A stretch of DNA of 64,000 nt from Jacaranda mimosifolia (taxonomy: Eukaryota > Streptophyta > Magnoliopsida > Lamiales > Bignoniaceae): NCBI GenBank assembly GCA_018894105.1, contig CM032117.1, positions 29,988,501-30,052,500 of the forward strand. Direction: 5' to 3'. The notes beneath the pieces were generated by a model. The model did not search any database, was not told the DNA's origin, and saw only the letters and a program-made list of their open reading frames with translations. This document shows, piece after piece, positions 24,571 through 35,799 of the stretch. The position numbers and the translations under genes are program-made. Positions within the stretch are counted from its first letter, which is position 1, and each line of letters begins with the position of its first letter.

Positions 24571-25231
24571 TTGCCAGTTCCTAATGTATGATGTCTGCCA
24601 ACGTAGAACCCCAATCACTTAACTTAGAAATGTTCCTTTCATTTCGAAGGTCCAAAGGAGTCTCAACACAGTTATTGGTCTATTTCCTTTGACCTTGAGA
24701 TCTCTTCTCTCTCAGCTCTTTATACCAATCAGGATAACTATATAGTTTTAAGCAGCTTTCCTTGAGATGACCATCTCTACCACAATGTGAGCAGTGTTTT
24801 TAACCCTCTTTCTTCTAATCCTTTCTATAATTCTGTCTATTATTTCCTTCCTTCTTAGTAAATGAGCTATTCTTTGCTAGCATAGCTGCATTTTCTATAA
24901 TTTCAGTATATAATGTCTGTACTCTTTGTTTTTCAACCCTGAGAACCAATGAATAAGCTTTATTTATACTTCGAAAGGGCTCCATGACGAGAATCTGATT
25001 TCTCACGTGGTCATATGCATTGCTTAAACCCATCAGAAATTGCATCAGACGATTAAGTGAACTCACATCAGCCACGGTTTTAACTGCGCCACAAGAGCAC
25101 TCAGGAGTAGGCATCAAAGTGTTCAATTTATCCCACAGTTTCTTCAATCTAGTATAATATTAGACAACAGTCATAGTACCTTGGTTGATTGAACTGATTT
25201 CACACTGCAATTGATATAAAAGAGGTCCAAT
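24571..25231 (-). pseudogene. gag: Minus-strand copia gag, 5'-truncated at a CACTA element
   Basis: Reading leftwards from 25231 the frame gives 'PLLYQLQCEIS', 'LKKLWDKLNTLMPTPECSCG', 'RLMQFLMGLSNAYDHVRNQI' and 'KAYSLVLRVEKQR'. This is the Gag of RE-type copia elements, followed near 24790 by an intact CCHC knuckle 'CSHCGRDGHLKESC'. The N-terminal half of Gag, the leader and the 5' LTR are absent: homology stops exactly at 25232, where the CACTA element begins, and does not resume to the right of 26155. Confidence 0.85.
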
Positions 25232-26155
25232 CACTACAAAAAATTACACTTTTACCGAAGTTTTGTGTGTTAAAGCCCGTTGTTAAAGTATTTGTAACAA
25301 ACATTTTGGTTCGTTTCAAATGATTACCTTATGGCAACGAAACATGTTGTTACCAAAAATATGATATTAGTAACAAAAAAATGTGTTAGTTACAATAGAT
25401 TTTTATATCGTAACGAAATATTTAGTTACTAAAACATTAGCAATTTTGTTGCATTTTATTTTTTCGTTACCAATGCATAATATAATAATATTATTTATTT
25501 AATTAAGTATAGTTACTAATTGTTTATGTAACAAAATATTGGATTACAAATAGTTAAATAATATTTTAATTCAAAAATAAGCATTTCGTTACTAATGGAA
25601 TAAATAACTAAGAGTTTCGTTACGAGAGAGATTAAAAGTTTTGTTACATATAGTACATGTAATACTTTAATTTTTCAGGCCTTAAGCTGTCTCAATTAAC
25701 CATACTTGGCTCCCTTAGTATTTCTTTCTTTTTAGGGTTTGGTAGCTGGACCTGGGACATAGGCTGGAGACCCCCACTGGCTAGGCTTCAAGATAGGAAT
25801 GTCTCTGGTGCTAGGTTGTTGGCAGGTGGGCCCAACATTAACTGGGTTGTCTTCCCCATGGGTTGCTCCAACTGGCCGAAGCCCAATTTCGGGGCTTGAC
25901 TAATGGACTTGGCACTAGATTGAAGGCTTGGCTTTGCAGCCAGGGCCGCCTGAATGGGCCAAGGCACAGTAGGCCACCAGCAAATGGGCCATTTATTATG
26001 AATTCTGCATCAGTTTTTTGAAACCGCTGCTAAATGGCTAATTCAGTGGCGGTTTGGATAAATCGTCGTTTAACCACCATCAAATTAATATTTTGCAGCG
26101 GTTGAGACAAATCGTCGCAAAATATATGCCGCGATTAACCTATTTTCCTGTAGTG
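25232..26155. mobile_element. Short CACTA (En/Spm-like) element, chimeric halves
   Basis: The 924-bp element starts CACTACAAAAAATT and ends in TTTTCCTGTAGTG, so the termini are CACTACAAAAAA and CACTACAGGAAAA read inwards, the CACTA-superfamily signature. The left ~400 bp carry repeated GTTAC/GTAAC motifs; the right ~150 bp carry a different subterminal repeat set (AACCGCTGC, TCGTCG). A GC-rich middle (about 25745-25990) has no frame. There is no transposase. Flanking trinucleotides (AAT left, TAT right) do not match, so the usual 3-bp duplication is not shown. It may be a fusion of two element ends. Confidence 0.75.
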
Positions 26156-28177
26156 TATATATATGTGTGTATATATATACTATATATATAAGTATGAATA
26201 AAGAATTATATTATATATTTTTATAAATATTAAATATTATTTAAATCGGAATGAATAAATTGAAAAAAATAGATAAAAATAAAATTAATTTAAATTTTAT
26301 TGATAAATTTATATATATGTATATTATATATATGTGAATAAGTATAAATAGAAAAAATAAGTATACATGTATGAATAATTAGAAAGAGAAAAGATAAAAA
26401 TAAAAATTATTTAAAATTTTATAGATAAATTTATATATATATATATATGTATATAAATAGGTATAAAATGAGAATATATGAAATAATGGAAGAAGGGAGA
26501 AATGAGAATAAAAAAGAAAAGAAAAAAATATGATAATAAAAATTTATTTAAATTGAATTGTAAATATGTGAAATGATTAAGGATAAATTGATCTTTCAAT
26601 ATTAAATTATGTTAAGTGGGCAACAAATGTGGAGGGGGAGGGGTGTGCGTGGTTTTATAGAATATAAGGAAGTTATTTTGTGTGTATATATATATATATT
26701 TTCACGTGAGGGTTTGATGCCTATTTCACAAATCACGGAGGAGTAAATTACAACTAGCCCAATAAAATTGTTACCACTTCAATGGAGCCCTTACTTTTCT
26801 TTTTTTTTGCTAACGTAGTGTTTGGTTATATTGGAAAAATTGCATTTTTGGTCCCACTGGATAGGGAGTTTTGCACTTTTGGTACTTAGGTTGACACTTA
26901 TCGGACCAAAACTCTAAATTTTTTAACACATTTGGGACAGCACCTCAACTTCCATTAATGTTTGGGCAAAACAGTTAAATTAAAAAAAATTAATTACCCA
27001 ACAGCCCCAAAATTTTGATTTATTTATAAAAATTCCACAAAATTTGAAATGCCCAATCAATCTTCATTAAAAAAATTTAAAAAAATAATAAAAAATTTAA
27101 AATATATAACAAAAAATCCTCATAAAAAATTAAAAATTTTATATATCAATATAAATATCATATAAATATATATACATATTATATCAATACAAACATATAT
27201 AAAATAAATATACAAATTATACAAATTATACTATTCATAGGCGGTTGATAGTCATTTCAACTCCCAACTTCAAGGTAGGTCTCACATTATAAATATCCCC
27301 ATTTTGCCAGTGACTCAGGTACGCACATTGTGCGTACTTTGGCCCTCATTTTTCCCTTTGTCCTCCTAATACCCAATTTAACTTAGGTAGCAAAGGATTT
27401 TAGCCAATAGCCACCTCAACAAGCTTGATGTGCTTTATTTTGATTGCAAGACTCAACTCGTGCCACTAAATATCACTCAAAAATACGATCTCCTTTCCAC
27501 TCAGTCAAAAGAGATTTTCACCTCTATCCATCATAAAGAATATACATCATCATATTCAATTTAGAATTTTTTTCTATTAAGTTTTTTCTATACTTTGTGA
27601 TCTCAATTATCCATTAACTATTTTGCCTAAGTTATTTTCTATATCCGACTAATGATTTCTTGCAACTTCACTTAATTTCTTTAAATACTTTTAAATTAAT
27701 TCAAAGATGATAACACTAATTTATTTAAAAGTCAGGTGAAAATTTTCAAATGTGGTAGGTTTCTAAACATCACTCAATCATTTGAATAAGTTTAGATTTA
27801 AGGACATTCAAACACTAAAATTGTATTTTTATTATTGTGCATGCTCAATGCATTGTACGCCTCAAATATCAACTAAATTTTTAATTTTAATTTTAATTTT
27901 AATTTTTAAAGTAAACAATTTTGGTGGCACATTTAGTAAGACATGTTGCTATTTACATTTTTAAGTTGCTTTATATTTTCTCTTTTTCTTTTTTGTTTTT
28001 TTTTTTATTTTTTTTTTTTTTTTGCTTTATGCATTCTCTTTCCATTTCATCCAAAAATAAAATAGAAAATCTAGGAAAGGAACAAAAAAAGAAAGAAAGA
28101 AAGAAAGAGATCATGTCAATGACCTCTTTTCAATTTACAGTTAAGGTGACAAGTGGTTTCCCAATTTAAAGTACTTC
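26156..28177. other. AT-rich intergenic DNA, no gene recognised
   Basis: The first ~450 bp are TA-rich low-complexity sequence. At about 26830-27070 a stretch beginning 'GCATTTTTGGTCCC' resembles the ends of widespread plant non-autonomous repeats, but no inverted partner or target duplication was found. A 19-bp perfect palindrome lies at 27319-27337. A poly-T run is at about 27990-28023 and a short AAAG repeat at about 28085-28108. The short frames present are compositional artefacts. Confidence 0.6.
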
Positions 28178-29211
28178 TGTGGAAAGCAAAAGTGTGAGAA
28201 TCAAACAGAGTCTACATTAATATTACCTCGTTTTTATTGGGAATGAGTCTGCAAGCACAATTTTCTTGTCTACAAAAATTATAATACAAGATAAGAAAAT
28301 TTATACAAATAAAATAAAATTAAAATCTATCAATTATGGATTCAATCTCTTATCTAATCCTCTGAGTTTTTCCTTCCAAATATGATCTTGAATTTATTGA
28401 TCTTTATAAAGAACACCTTGAATGCTATGGATCTCCTTGAATTTGATTTAAAGAAAATAACATCAATTCGAGGGCTTTGTACCTTAATCTCGAATCAAAC
28501 ATCAAAATATATGAGCCCCACAAAGAATGCCTTGAAAGCCATGGATCTCCTTGAATTTAATTTGAATAAAATAATGCCAATTCGAGGGTTTCACACCTTA
28601 ATCTCGAATCAAACGCCAAAATATGTTGAGCTCTGCAAAAACTTGAACGTCATGAATCTTCTTGAATTTGATTGAGAGAGCTGCTAGACTTCTTCAAAGT
28701 TCCTCTCACTTGCTAGAATTTTTGTTGTGTCAAATGAGCTATGATTACTCCTTTATATAGGTGCTTGGTGGGAGATCCCAGATAATTTTGAATATCTTTG
28801 ATAGTTATCTTATTAAAGAGATAATATTAAATATCAAGAGATAATATCAAATATATTTAATTTGATAATATTGAATATTAAAAGATAATGTCAAACATCA
28901 AGAGATGAACAAATATATTTGATTTGATTCGTCCATGTACATAGATATGCCACATATAGCAATTCAGTTAACCCAAAATTGCTAAGCCACAAGACTTGAT
29001 TTGATTGGCCATAATACATCATCTTTGACACTTGTCAATATTTTATTTGAGTATAAAATAAATACTAAATTATTAATTAAAATTAACTATTTATCTTTTG
29101 GAATTAAATTTAATAAATCCCAAAATATAAATAGAAAATTTTAAATTAATATCTAGCATATTATTTTACATGTATCAATTCTCAATTGGCCAAAAAATTA
29201 ATGTGCCTACA
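28178..29211 (-). mobile_element. Candidate solo LTR
   Basis: Read on the minus strand the segment starts TGTAGGCACATTAATTT at 29211 and ends TTTGCTTTCCACA at 28178, TG...CA ends typical of a copia LTR. A TATA box (CTATATAAAGG, minus) lies at about 28752-28762. No primer-binding site or polypurine tract adjoins it. The flanking pentamers differ (ACTTC/GAGTC), so insertion as a unit is not proven. It contains a tandem repeat at 28408-28673. The boundaries are a reasoned guess. Confidence 0.4.
28408..28673 (+). repeat. Tandem repeat of ~115 bp (2.3 copies), frame-preserving
   Basis: Two near-identical units (about 28408-28524 and 28525-28637) and a partial third (to 28673) share 'GGATCTCCTTGAATTT' and 'TTAATCTCGAATCAAAC'. 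On the plus strand they stay open over 97 codons and encode a ~39-residue repeat with 'AMDLLEF' and 'TLISNQT'. The first two units differ by a few bases of length. Coding is doubtful, because the array lies inside a candidate LTR of opposite orientation. Confidence 0.65.
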
Positions 29212-29246
29212 GAGTCATGCAAGGAAAAATGTTATACTATTTATAA

Positions 29247-30288
29247 TTTATACTATATAAAAAGAAAAAAGGCTTACACTGCTACGTCAAATCGTTATTT
29301 GACTAAATATTCCTATAACTACTCTTCTTATTGTCCATAACTCCAATGTCTCTCCCAACTATCCAAAACTCCTGTCCACTCACACACACACACTCTCTTT
29401 CTCTCTCTCTCTCTTTCTCTCCCTCTCTCTCTCAATTATTCAAAACTTCTACCCACTCATGCTTCCAAACTAACATCAGTATTTAAAAGATTTTTGTAAT
29501 TCTAGTCATCCATAAATTCTCTATTGTTTCAGTGGTAGGTTTAAATTCTTTCCAACACTAAGCTTTAATTAAGTTTTTTCCATGGTTTGTAATTCATATT
29601 TGTATGTTTTTGAGAATTTAATGTATATTAATTTACAATCAGTTAGAAAATGGACAACCAGTCTGCCAGGCGATGATTCCACCATTATCCCTCAATTCTC
29701 TATTAGTTTTTTGTAGCACCATGTGGGTTTAAAATTCTTCCAGAATCAATTTTTGTACATAAAATTAAGTTTTTTCACGATTTATAACGCATGTTAAATA
29801 TATGCATAGAAAATTAACTTCATATAAGTTAGAACTAGTACAGTTGTTACTGAATAATGTACACCCTTAATTATTTCAACTTATAAAGTATGTAATAGTT
29901 ACATTTATAAGTTTTATGGAACTCATGTAGTATCATTTAATGGAACTTGGATTCTCTAAAGTAAAAGAATTATATGATATGCGTATTGGTAGAAGTATTT
30001 TCTATTTATTATCAAAAGCAATATATAGGGCTTGATTCTAACTTATGGCTTTTATTATCTCTTTTATATGCAAATTTCTTTTATATGATTTTGAAGACAT
30101 CTTTTACTTCTATGGATAAACCATACAAAAACAAAATAGTACAAAAGGCCTTAAAGGGGGCTATTGTAATTCTAAAGTTCCCTAATCATGAAGGTATATG
30201 TGGAGGATTTATATATTACTATAGTGGTGGTTCAATTTACCACGTTCCTTCTGGAAGGTTCTACCCAAAGTTGGTAAAAGATGATTGA
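29247..30288. other. Putative Helitron 5' region; CT repeat and diverged duplication
   Basis: Non-coding. It holds a (CA)n(CT)n microsatellite at 29379-29433 and two diverged direct repeats of about 100 bp (29514-29612 and 29695-29800), both starting AATTCTCTATT and containing 'TAATTAAG/AATTAAG' plus 'TTTTTTC'. A 104-codon frame at 29974-30288 has no domain I recognise and ends where the gypsy remnant begins. It is probably chance. Confidence 0.45.
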
Positions 30289-31074
30289 TCGAATATGGAT
30301 GGCTGAAGGAACCCTCGAGCTTGGGAAATTTTCACCCGAGACTTCATGAGTAAATTTGTGCCAGAAATGCTGAAGCAAGCAAGAGAAAGAGAATTTATGG
30401 ACCTTGTACAGGAGCGTAGTCTATAGGTCAGTACGAGGCTATTTTTAGTCGACTGATACAATATGCTCCCTACATACAAGATGATGAAGGTCAATAGGCT
30501 CGATGATTCGTATAAGGGCTGCAGCCAGAGCTTAGGCAAGGCTTGGCCACTTGTGATTTACCAAATCTCTATTTGGTAGTAAGTAGGGCGTTGCAACTTA
30601 AGTCAGAGCTGCAGGAAATCCGAAAGATTGAGAATAGGGGCTAAAAGGAAAAGATGCACCTTAATGGGCAGAGTAATGTTAGAAGGAAATAGCCGAGGCT
30701 TCAGGTGGGAAGCACTGCCCAACAAGCCCTTCAGTCTGGCGAGATAACATATTTGACTCAAAGGAGACCATAAAGGCAATGTGGATTTTGTGGAGCATCT
30801 AACCACGATGAATCAGAATGCTAGAAGAAACAGGATAGGTGCTTGGGCTGTGGAAGCAATCAACACTTCCCAAAAGAGTGCCCCAAAAGGAAAGGCCTCA
30901 CCGCTGCAAAAAAAGGAAAGCAGACAGTACGAGCTCGTGCCTATACCTTGACAAGAGAAGAAGCACCCGATCCTACTGAGATGACAAAAGGTATGATTTC
31001 TAATTCTGGAAATTATGATAATACCTTATGTAATTCTAGTATTTTGCATTCTTTCATACCTATCGTGTTTCCTT
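30289..31074 (+). pseudogene. gag: Ty3/gypsy gag remnant (chromovirus Tekay/Del-like)
   Basis: Across frames the sequence reads 'WEIFTRDFMSKFVPEML', 'KQAREREFMDLVQE', 'YAPYIQDDEG' and 'LQLKSELQEIRK', the retrotransposon gag domain of plant Tekay/Del gypsy elements. Zinc-knuckle sequence follows ('CGFCGASNHDESEC' then 'CLGCGSNQHFPKECP') and the linker 'LTREEAPDPTEMTKGMI' that leads into the protease. The N-terminal part of Gag, the leader and the 5' LTR are absent; homology starts near 30289. Several stops and shifts interrupt it. Confidence 0.8.
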
Positions 31075-31179
31075 GAACTAAATATGCAACCTAAGATTTG
31101 GGTTTATTACATAGAAGTGAGCTCATTGCCCCACTCCCCTACGTAGAAGAATTATCCAACCTTCTGCGGGTACAAGAAT

Positions 31180-31971
31180 ATTTTCAAAGCTGGAGTTGAA
31201 GCAAGGGTACTACTAGCTAAAGGCTAGAAAAGGCTATGTAAAGCACTTACACATAATTCTCAGAGCCCCTAGAGAGAGCATTAGTTGTATGCAAAGTTTG
31301 TAAGTGTAAGAGAATGTGGCTTTTCTTGGGCACATTATATCCTGAGATGGGGTAGAGATTGATCCCTCTAAGAAAGAGGCAGTAGTCAACTGGAAGAAAT
31401 CAAAAAACATGATAGAAGTTTGTAATTTTGTGTATTTTATTAGCTATTGGCGAAGATTGAGAAGAACTTTTCTAATTAGCTGGCACGCTGACTAAGTTAA
31501 CTCAAAAAGGTCAACCATTTGACTAGAATGAGAATCTGAATGGGAGGCAGCATGATGGATGGAAATCTTAGAAGACTGCGATTTCTCCATTACCTATCAC
31601 CTGAAAAAGCAAATATAGTAGCCAATTCCTTGAGCCGAAGGGCTGAAGTGGCTCATCTATTGGCAACAAAAGCATTAGAAAGCCTAAGAATGGGTACTGT
31701 GTTGAAGTTAATACAGAAAGTGGGATTGCAAAGATAAGTGCAGTCTAAGTTATAAGAATAAATGGAAGAGAGATTGTTAGATAAGGCCCACAAGTCAAGA
31801 TATACACTGCATCAGAGCGGCATGAAGATGTATCAGGACTTGAAGAAGCAATTCTGGCAGAATGTGATGAAGAGATGATGTAGATTGACTGATCGAATCT
31901 ACTTATTTTCTACCTGTCAGAATAGTACTCGGATGAGAATCTGGGGACCAAATTCTTTTAAGGGAAATGAG
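31180..31971 (+). pseudogene. pol: Ty3/gypsy pol remnant (RT end, RNase H end, integrase start)
   Basis: Most of pol is deleted. What remains is the RT C-terminus ('ECGFLGHII', 'EIDPSKKEAVVNWKKS', a degraded 'FLGLAGYYRRF' as 'FVYFISYWRRLRR'), the end of RNase H ('KANIVANSLSRRAEVAHL', normally KANVVADALSRK) and the integrase N-terminal part ('MKMYQDLKKQFWQN' followed by one Cys of the zinc finger, 'STCQ'). The purine tract AAGGGAAATGAG (about 31960-31971) directly precedes the 3' LTR. Domain order and text fit the same Tekay/Del-like element as the gag at 30289. Confidence 0.8.
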
Positions 31972-33796
31972 TGTAACAACCCTAAAATTCGGTATTTTGT
32001 GAAAATAAGAATTTAGAAATCAAGGTATTGGTTGATTGGATTTTAGGGCTCAAAAAATAAATAAAAAGGACTTAATTGAAAATTTTTAGAAGTTTTTGAG
32101 TCAAATTGCAAATAAGCAAGACCTGATTAGATCACATTTTGAAAGTTTTTGGGTTGCATGGTATATATTCTTGCCCAAATGGGTTAATTTTAGGCACTCA
32201 ACTTTTATGGGGCTTAATTGAAGAATCAACAAACCTTGGAGGACTTGATTGTAAGCTGGAGGAAACTTTGGGGGGCAAATCAGAATATCAAAAAAAAACT
32301 ACCCTATAAATATTAGATTTTGCATTTTCAACCACATTTTTCAATATCTTCTTCACCGCGACTCGTTACCCTCACCATTCTTTTCTCTCGCCGACGACCT
32401 CATTCCGGCAACCAGACCTTAGCATGTTTGGTACCTATTTTTTCCCAAACCCACTGGTGAAATGTCGAAAATTTGAAAGCCGAGGTGGGGCATGATGGAG
32501 CTTGGCGAGTTTCCACTTCCAGCGACTTCCAGGGGCGGACCAAGGATGGGTTTTGTTGCTCTTAGCTCCAGGAACAAGTAGAGGTGTGTTAGGTGTTGAG
32601 TTTCATCCACCAGTGGCAACCAAATTAGGCTAAAACTGCACGACGGTGAGTGGTGGTGAAGAACGATCGGAGCTGAAATTGAGCAGCAATTAGGTGGCAA
32701 TCGGTGAAATTGATTGAGGGGTTTGCTTGGTTGAGCTAAAAGGTGCATATTGGTTGTGGTTTTGAACTTTTTCGGTGATGGCGAACGGCGGCGCAGCAAC
32801 GGAGCTGTGATAGATTCTTCTGCTCGTCGTAATTATGATGGTATTCTTAGTTCGTGATTCCAGGGCCTCGATAATCAGATCGTGGGTAAAGAAGTTGGAA
32901 CAGGATTATGTATATATGTATATATACGTTGTACCATTAATTCCCTTAAACCTTGTATAATGAAGGATTAATATATGATTGATATATATATTCCCATGCA
33001 TGGATCATAGTATAGCCTAGTGGACCCAAATCTGTATTATTGTATGATAAGTTGGGTTAATTAAGTTAATTAAGTAATTAAACTATGATTTTATATAATT
33101 GGAACCTAAGTAATGATAATTGAGTTATTTAAGGTGAGATGGGACTAAGATTCAGAACATGCATGTGTCGTTATAAGCTTAATGAACTTGGATTATATTA
33201 TTTTGTGTTCATGTTCGGATTTATTGAGTTAATCGGAAAAGAAAACCCTAATTTTGTGAATTTGGGACTTAAGCGACAACAATTGGATTAATTAAGATAA
33301 TTGGACTATTATTGTTGATTTGAGATAATGATATGAGGTTAATTATATAAATAAGGATTTGATTATGCCTTTACCGATATAAATTCTATAATATTTTCGT
33401 ATTAACCAGCATAATTAGCCATATTGTAGTGATAGAACTGATCGAGAACTACCATATTAAGTGGATAGCTATCAATTTTAGGTTGTTGATAATAAGATTA
33501 TAAATTATTGGAGATTATTAAGGATTTTGATTGTAGATTTATTCCTTTGATTAGGTGACAAAGAAGTAGGTCCTGTGGACCAATAAATTACTGATTAGGG
33601 ACTGCACTTTCTGAGACTATGGAGGTAAGGGTCTGTCATTTCGGCCTTGCTTATACACTCTTTGGTATTTGTGATAAACCTCTATGAGGGTTACTATTTC
33701 TGTACTGACCGTACTATGTTATTGAAATCTGTGATCTGTTGAGATCTCATTGATTATCTATTATTTAATCTGAACACCCTGTGAGGGTTACTTTTT

Positions 33797-33900
33797 GTTA
33801 TAACTCTGCTTTCTGTTTGTTCTGGCTCCCAGAACTTTTGTCTATTTTGTTATAACTCTGTTTCCTATTTGTTCTGGCTCCCAGAACTTTTGTCTGTTAT
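33797..33900 (+). repeat. 52-bp tandem duplication in gypsy LTR
   Basis: Two adjacent units (33797-33848 and 33849-33900) share GTTATAACTCTG, 'TTGTTCTGGCTCCCAGAAC' and 'TTTTGTCT'. They differ by a few substitutions. Confidence 0.85.
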
Positions 33901-34081
33901 ATGTTATCTATACTATTCTTATATCCGATTGTCTTGTTATCCAACTGTCTGTTGACGACTATCCTATTAATCGACTGTTCCGCTCTCTGTCTGATATGCT
34001 ATCTACCTATTCTAATATCTATACTGTTTCATACTGTATCTGTTGCCCTGCTGGCACACCCGTTTTATTTTGTATCAGTAA

Positions 34082-34402
34082 TGTGCTAGACATAATCCTA
34101 GGCATACCGTGTGTCTGTGTTATGCTAGGGATACTCCTAGGTATCTACCGTTTGTCAGTGATATGCTAGGGATACTCTTAGGTATCTCTCGTTTGTCAGT
34201 GATATGCTAGGGATATTGCTAGGTATCGTTCGTCTGTTAGTGATGTGCTAGGGATACTCCTAAGTATCGTCCGTCTATCAGTGATATGCTAGGGATACTC
34301 CTAGGTATCGTCCGTCTATTAGTAATGTGCTAGGGATACTCCTGGGCATCTACCGTCTGTTAGTGATATGCTAAGGATACTTCTAGGCATCTATCGTGTC
34401 TC
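34082..34402 (+). repeat. 41-bp minisatellite in gypsy LTR
   Basis: About eight head-to-tail units of ~41 bp built on TGCTAGGGATACTCCTAGG, which is itself a short inverted repeat (CTAGG...CCTAG), followed by a variable 'TATCGTCCGTCTATTAGTGA'-type spacer. A further unit stands at 35807-35845, beyond the Mutator-like insert, and shows that the insert split the array. Confidence 0.9.
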
Positions 34403-34411
34403 ATTTATATG

Positions 34412-35799
34412 GGGCAAAAATCTTTTAACCCCCCTGTGTTATACAAAATAGGCCGTTTACTCCCCTGTGAAAATAAAAGAGTGAAACACCCCCTTTTGTT
34501 TTAAAATTTGGATCATTAGCCCCTTCCGTCTATTTAAGTTGAATTTTCTATTAAAATGACAAAAATACCCTCATATATATATAATTACTTTATATCCTTA
34601 TGTTTTTCTTTTTCTTTTATTTAATAAAAATTAAATAATTTTATATTTATTAAATATATAACATTATATATAATTTAATACATATATATAATATTTGTAA
34701 AATATATATATAAAATTATCAAAACTAAATAATTTCATATTTATAAAATATATAACATATTTATATAAATCAAATACTATATAATATTTTGTCCACAAAT
34801 TATATACATATTTATATTATATATTTATAAATATTATAAATATTATAATATATGTATATATTATACACATATTTATAAAAAATTATATACGTATACAAAA
34901 CTATATATAATTATTTATATTTATAACATATTTATATTCATACATATATATAATATATATAACATTTCCACCCTTCCCCCCCCCCCCCACACCCAAGAAC
35001 TGGTTGCCATGGCAGCCAAGTTTTCTTTTTTTATTTTTCTTTTTTTGTACACAATGACCGCCGACGGCCACTGGCCCGATCTGGTTGGCACGCCATCATC
35101 CCTCCTTGCCCCACCCTTCCCCCATGAAACCAACTACCATCGTAGCTTGAAGCCAACCTTTTATTTTTTTTTTCATTTTTTTTTAAACACGACGGCCGCC
35201 GATAACTGCAGCCGCTAGTCGGATCTGGCCAAATCGGCCGACCAGATCTGTTGGCAAGGTTGCCATGGTAGCTTGAAGCCAACCTTTTATTTGTTTATTT
35301 TTTATACACGACGGTCATCGGTGATTGTGACCGTCGGCCGAACAGATATGTTGGCAAGGTTGCCATGGCAGGCTCCTGTACATATATATATATATAAATA
35401 GATATATTATAATATAATACTATATTATATTTATAATATATATTATATAATATTGATAAATATATTATAATATTATTATATAATATGTTGTATATAAATG
35501 TATACAAATGTATGAATAATTTTTTATATATTTTTTTATAAATATTAAGTACTATTAAATCTGGACTGTTCATTTAAACAAAAAAAATCCAACAGCTGAT
35601 ATACTGAGGGCATAATAGTTATTTTATCTATAAAAAAATACAACCACTAGCATTTTTGGGCGCGTGCGCTCCACTTTTGGTCTCAGGGGAATTTTTCACT
35701 CATTTTTAAAAATACAAGGTGGTATTTCAACCTTTTTTTTCACATGGGGGTAAACCACCAAAATTATTTTTTCGAGGGGGCTAAAAATACATTTTTCCC
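34412..35799. mobile_element. Non-autonomous Mutator-like element (MULE) with 9-bp TSD
   Basis: It is flanked by perfect 9-bp repeats ATTTATATG (34403-34411 and 35800-35808), the duplication length of Mutator-like elements. Termini read GGGCAAAAATC at the left and GGGAAAAATG at the right on the other strand, then 'GTTTACTCCCCTGTG' versus 'GTTTACCCCCATGTG', so the inverted repeats extend some 55 bp imperfectly. The interior is TA-rich at both sides and contains a GC-rich block of tandem repeats (34969-35375). There is no transposase. The insertion interrupts the 41-bp minisatellite of the gypsy LTR. Confidence 0.88.
34969..35375. repeat. GC-rich tandem repeat cargo inside the MULE
   Basis: About three units of ~130-150 bp share 'GTTGCCATGGCAG' or 'GTTGCCATGGTAG', 'CTTGAAGCCAACCTTTTATT' and 'ACACGACGG'. 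They are embedded in a GC-rich context quite unlike the TA-rich flanks of the element. Frames exist on both strands, but they are repeats of each other and interrupted by poly-T runs. Origin unknown; captured host sequence is possible. Confidence 0.7.

Noticed and set aside
29974..30288. A 104-codon plus-strand frame
   Set aside because: No motif; it ends at the start of the gypsy remnant and has no coding neighbour. Kept only as part of the non-coding entry.
32419..32799. A 126-codon minus-strand frame
   Set aside because: It lies inside the 3' LTR of the gypsy element, in an LTR-like GC-richer stretch; no motif and no start context.
34082..34402. Evenly spaced repeats that might suggest a CRISPR array
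   Set aside because: Units are contiguous 41-bp minisatellite copies with related, not unique, spacers, within a plant retrotransposon LTR.
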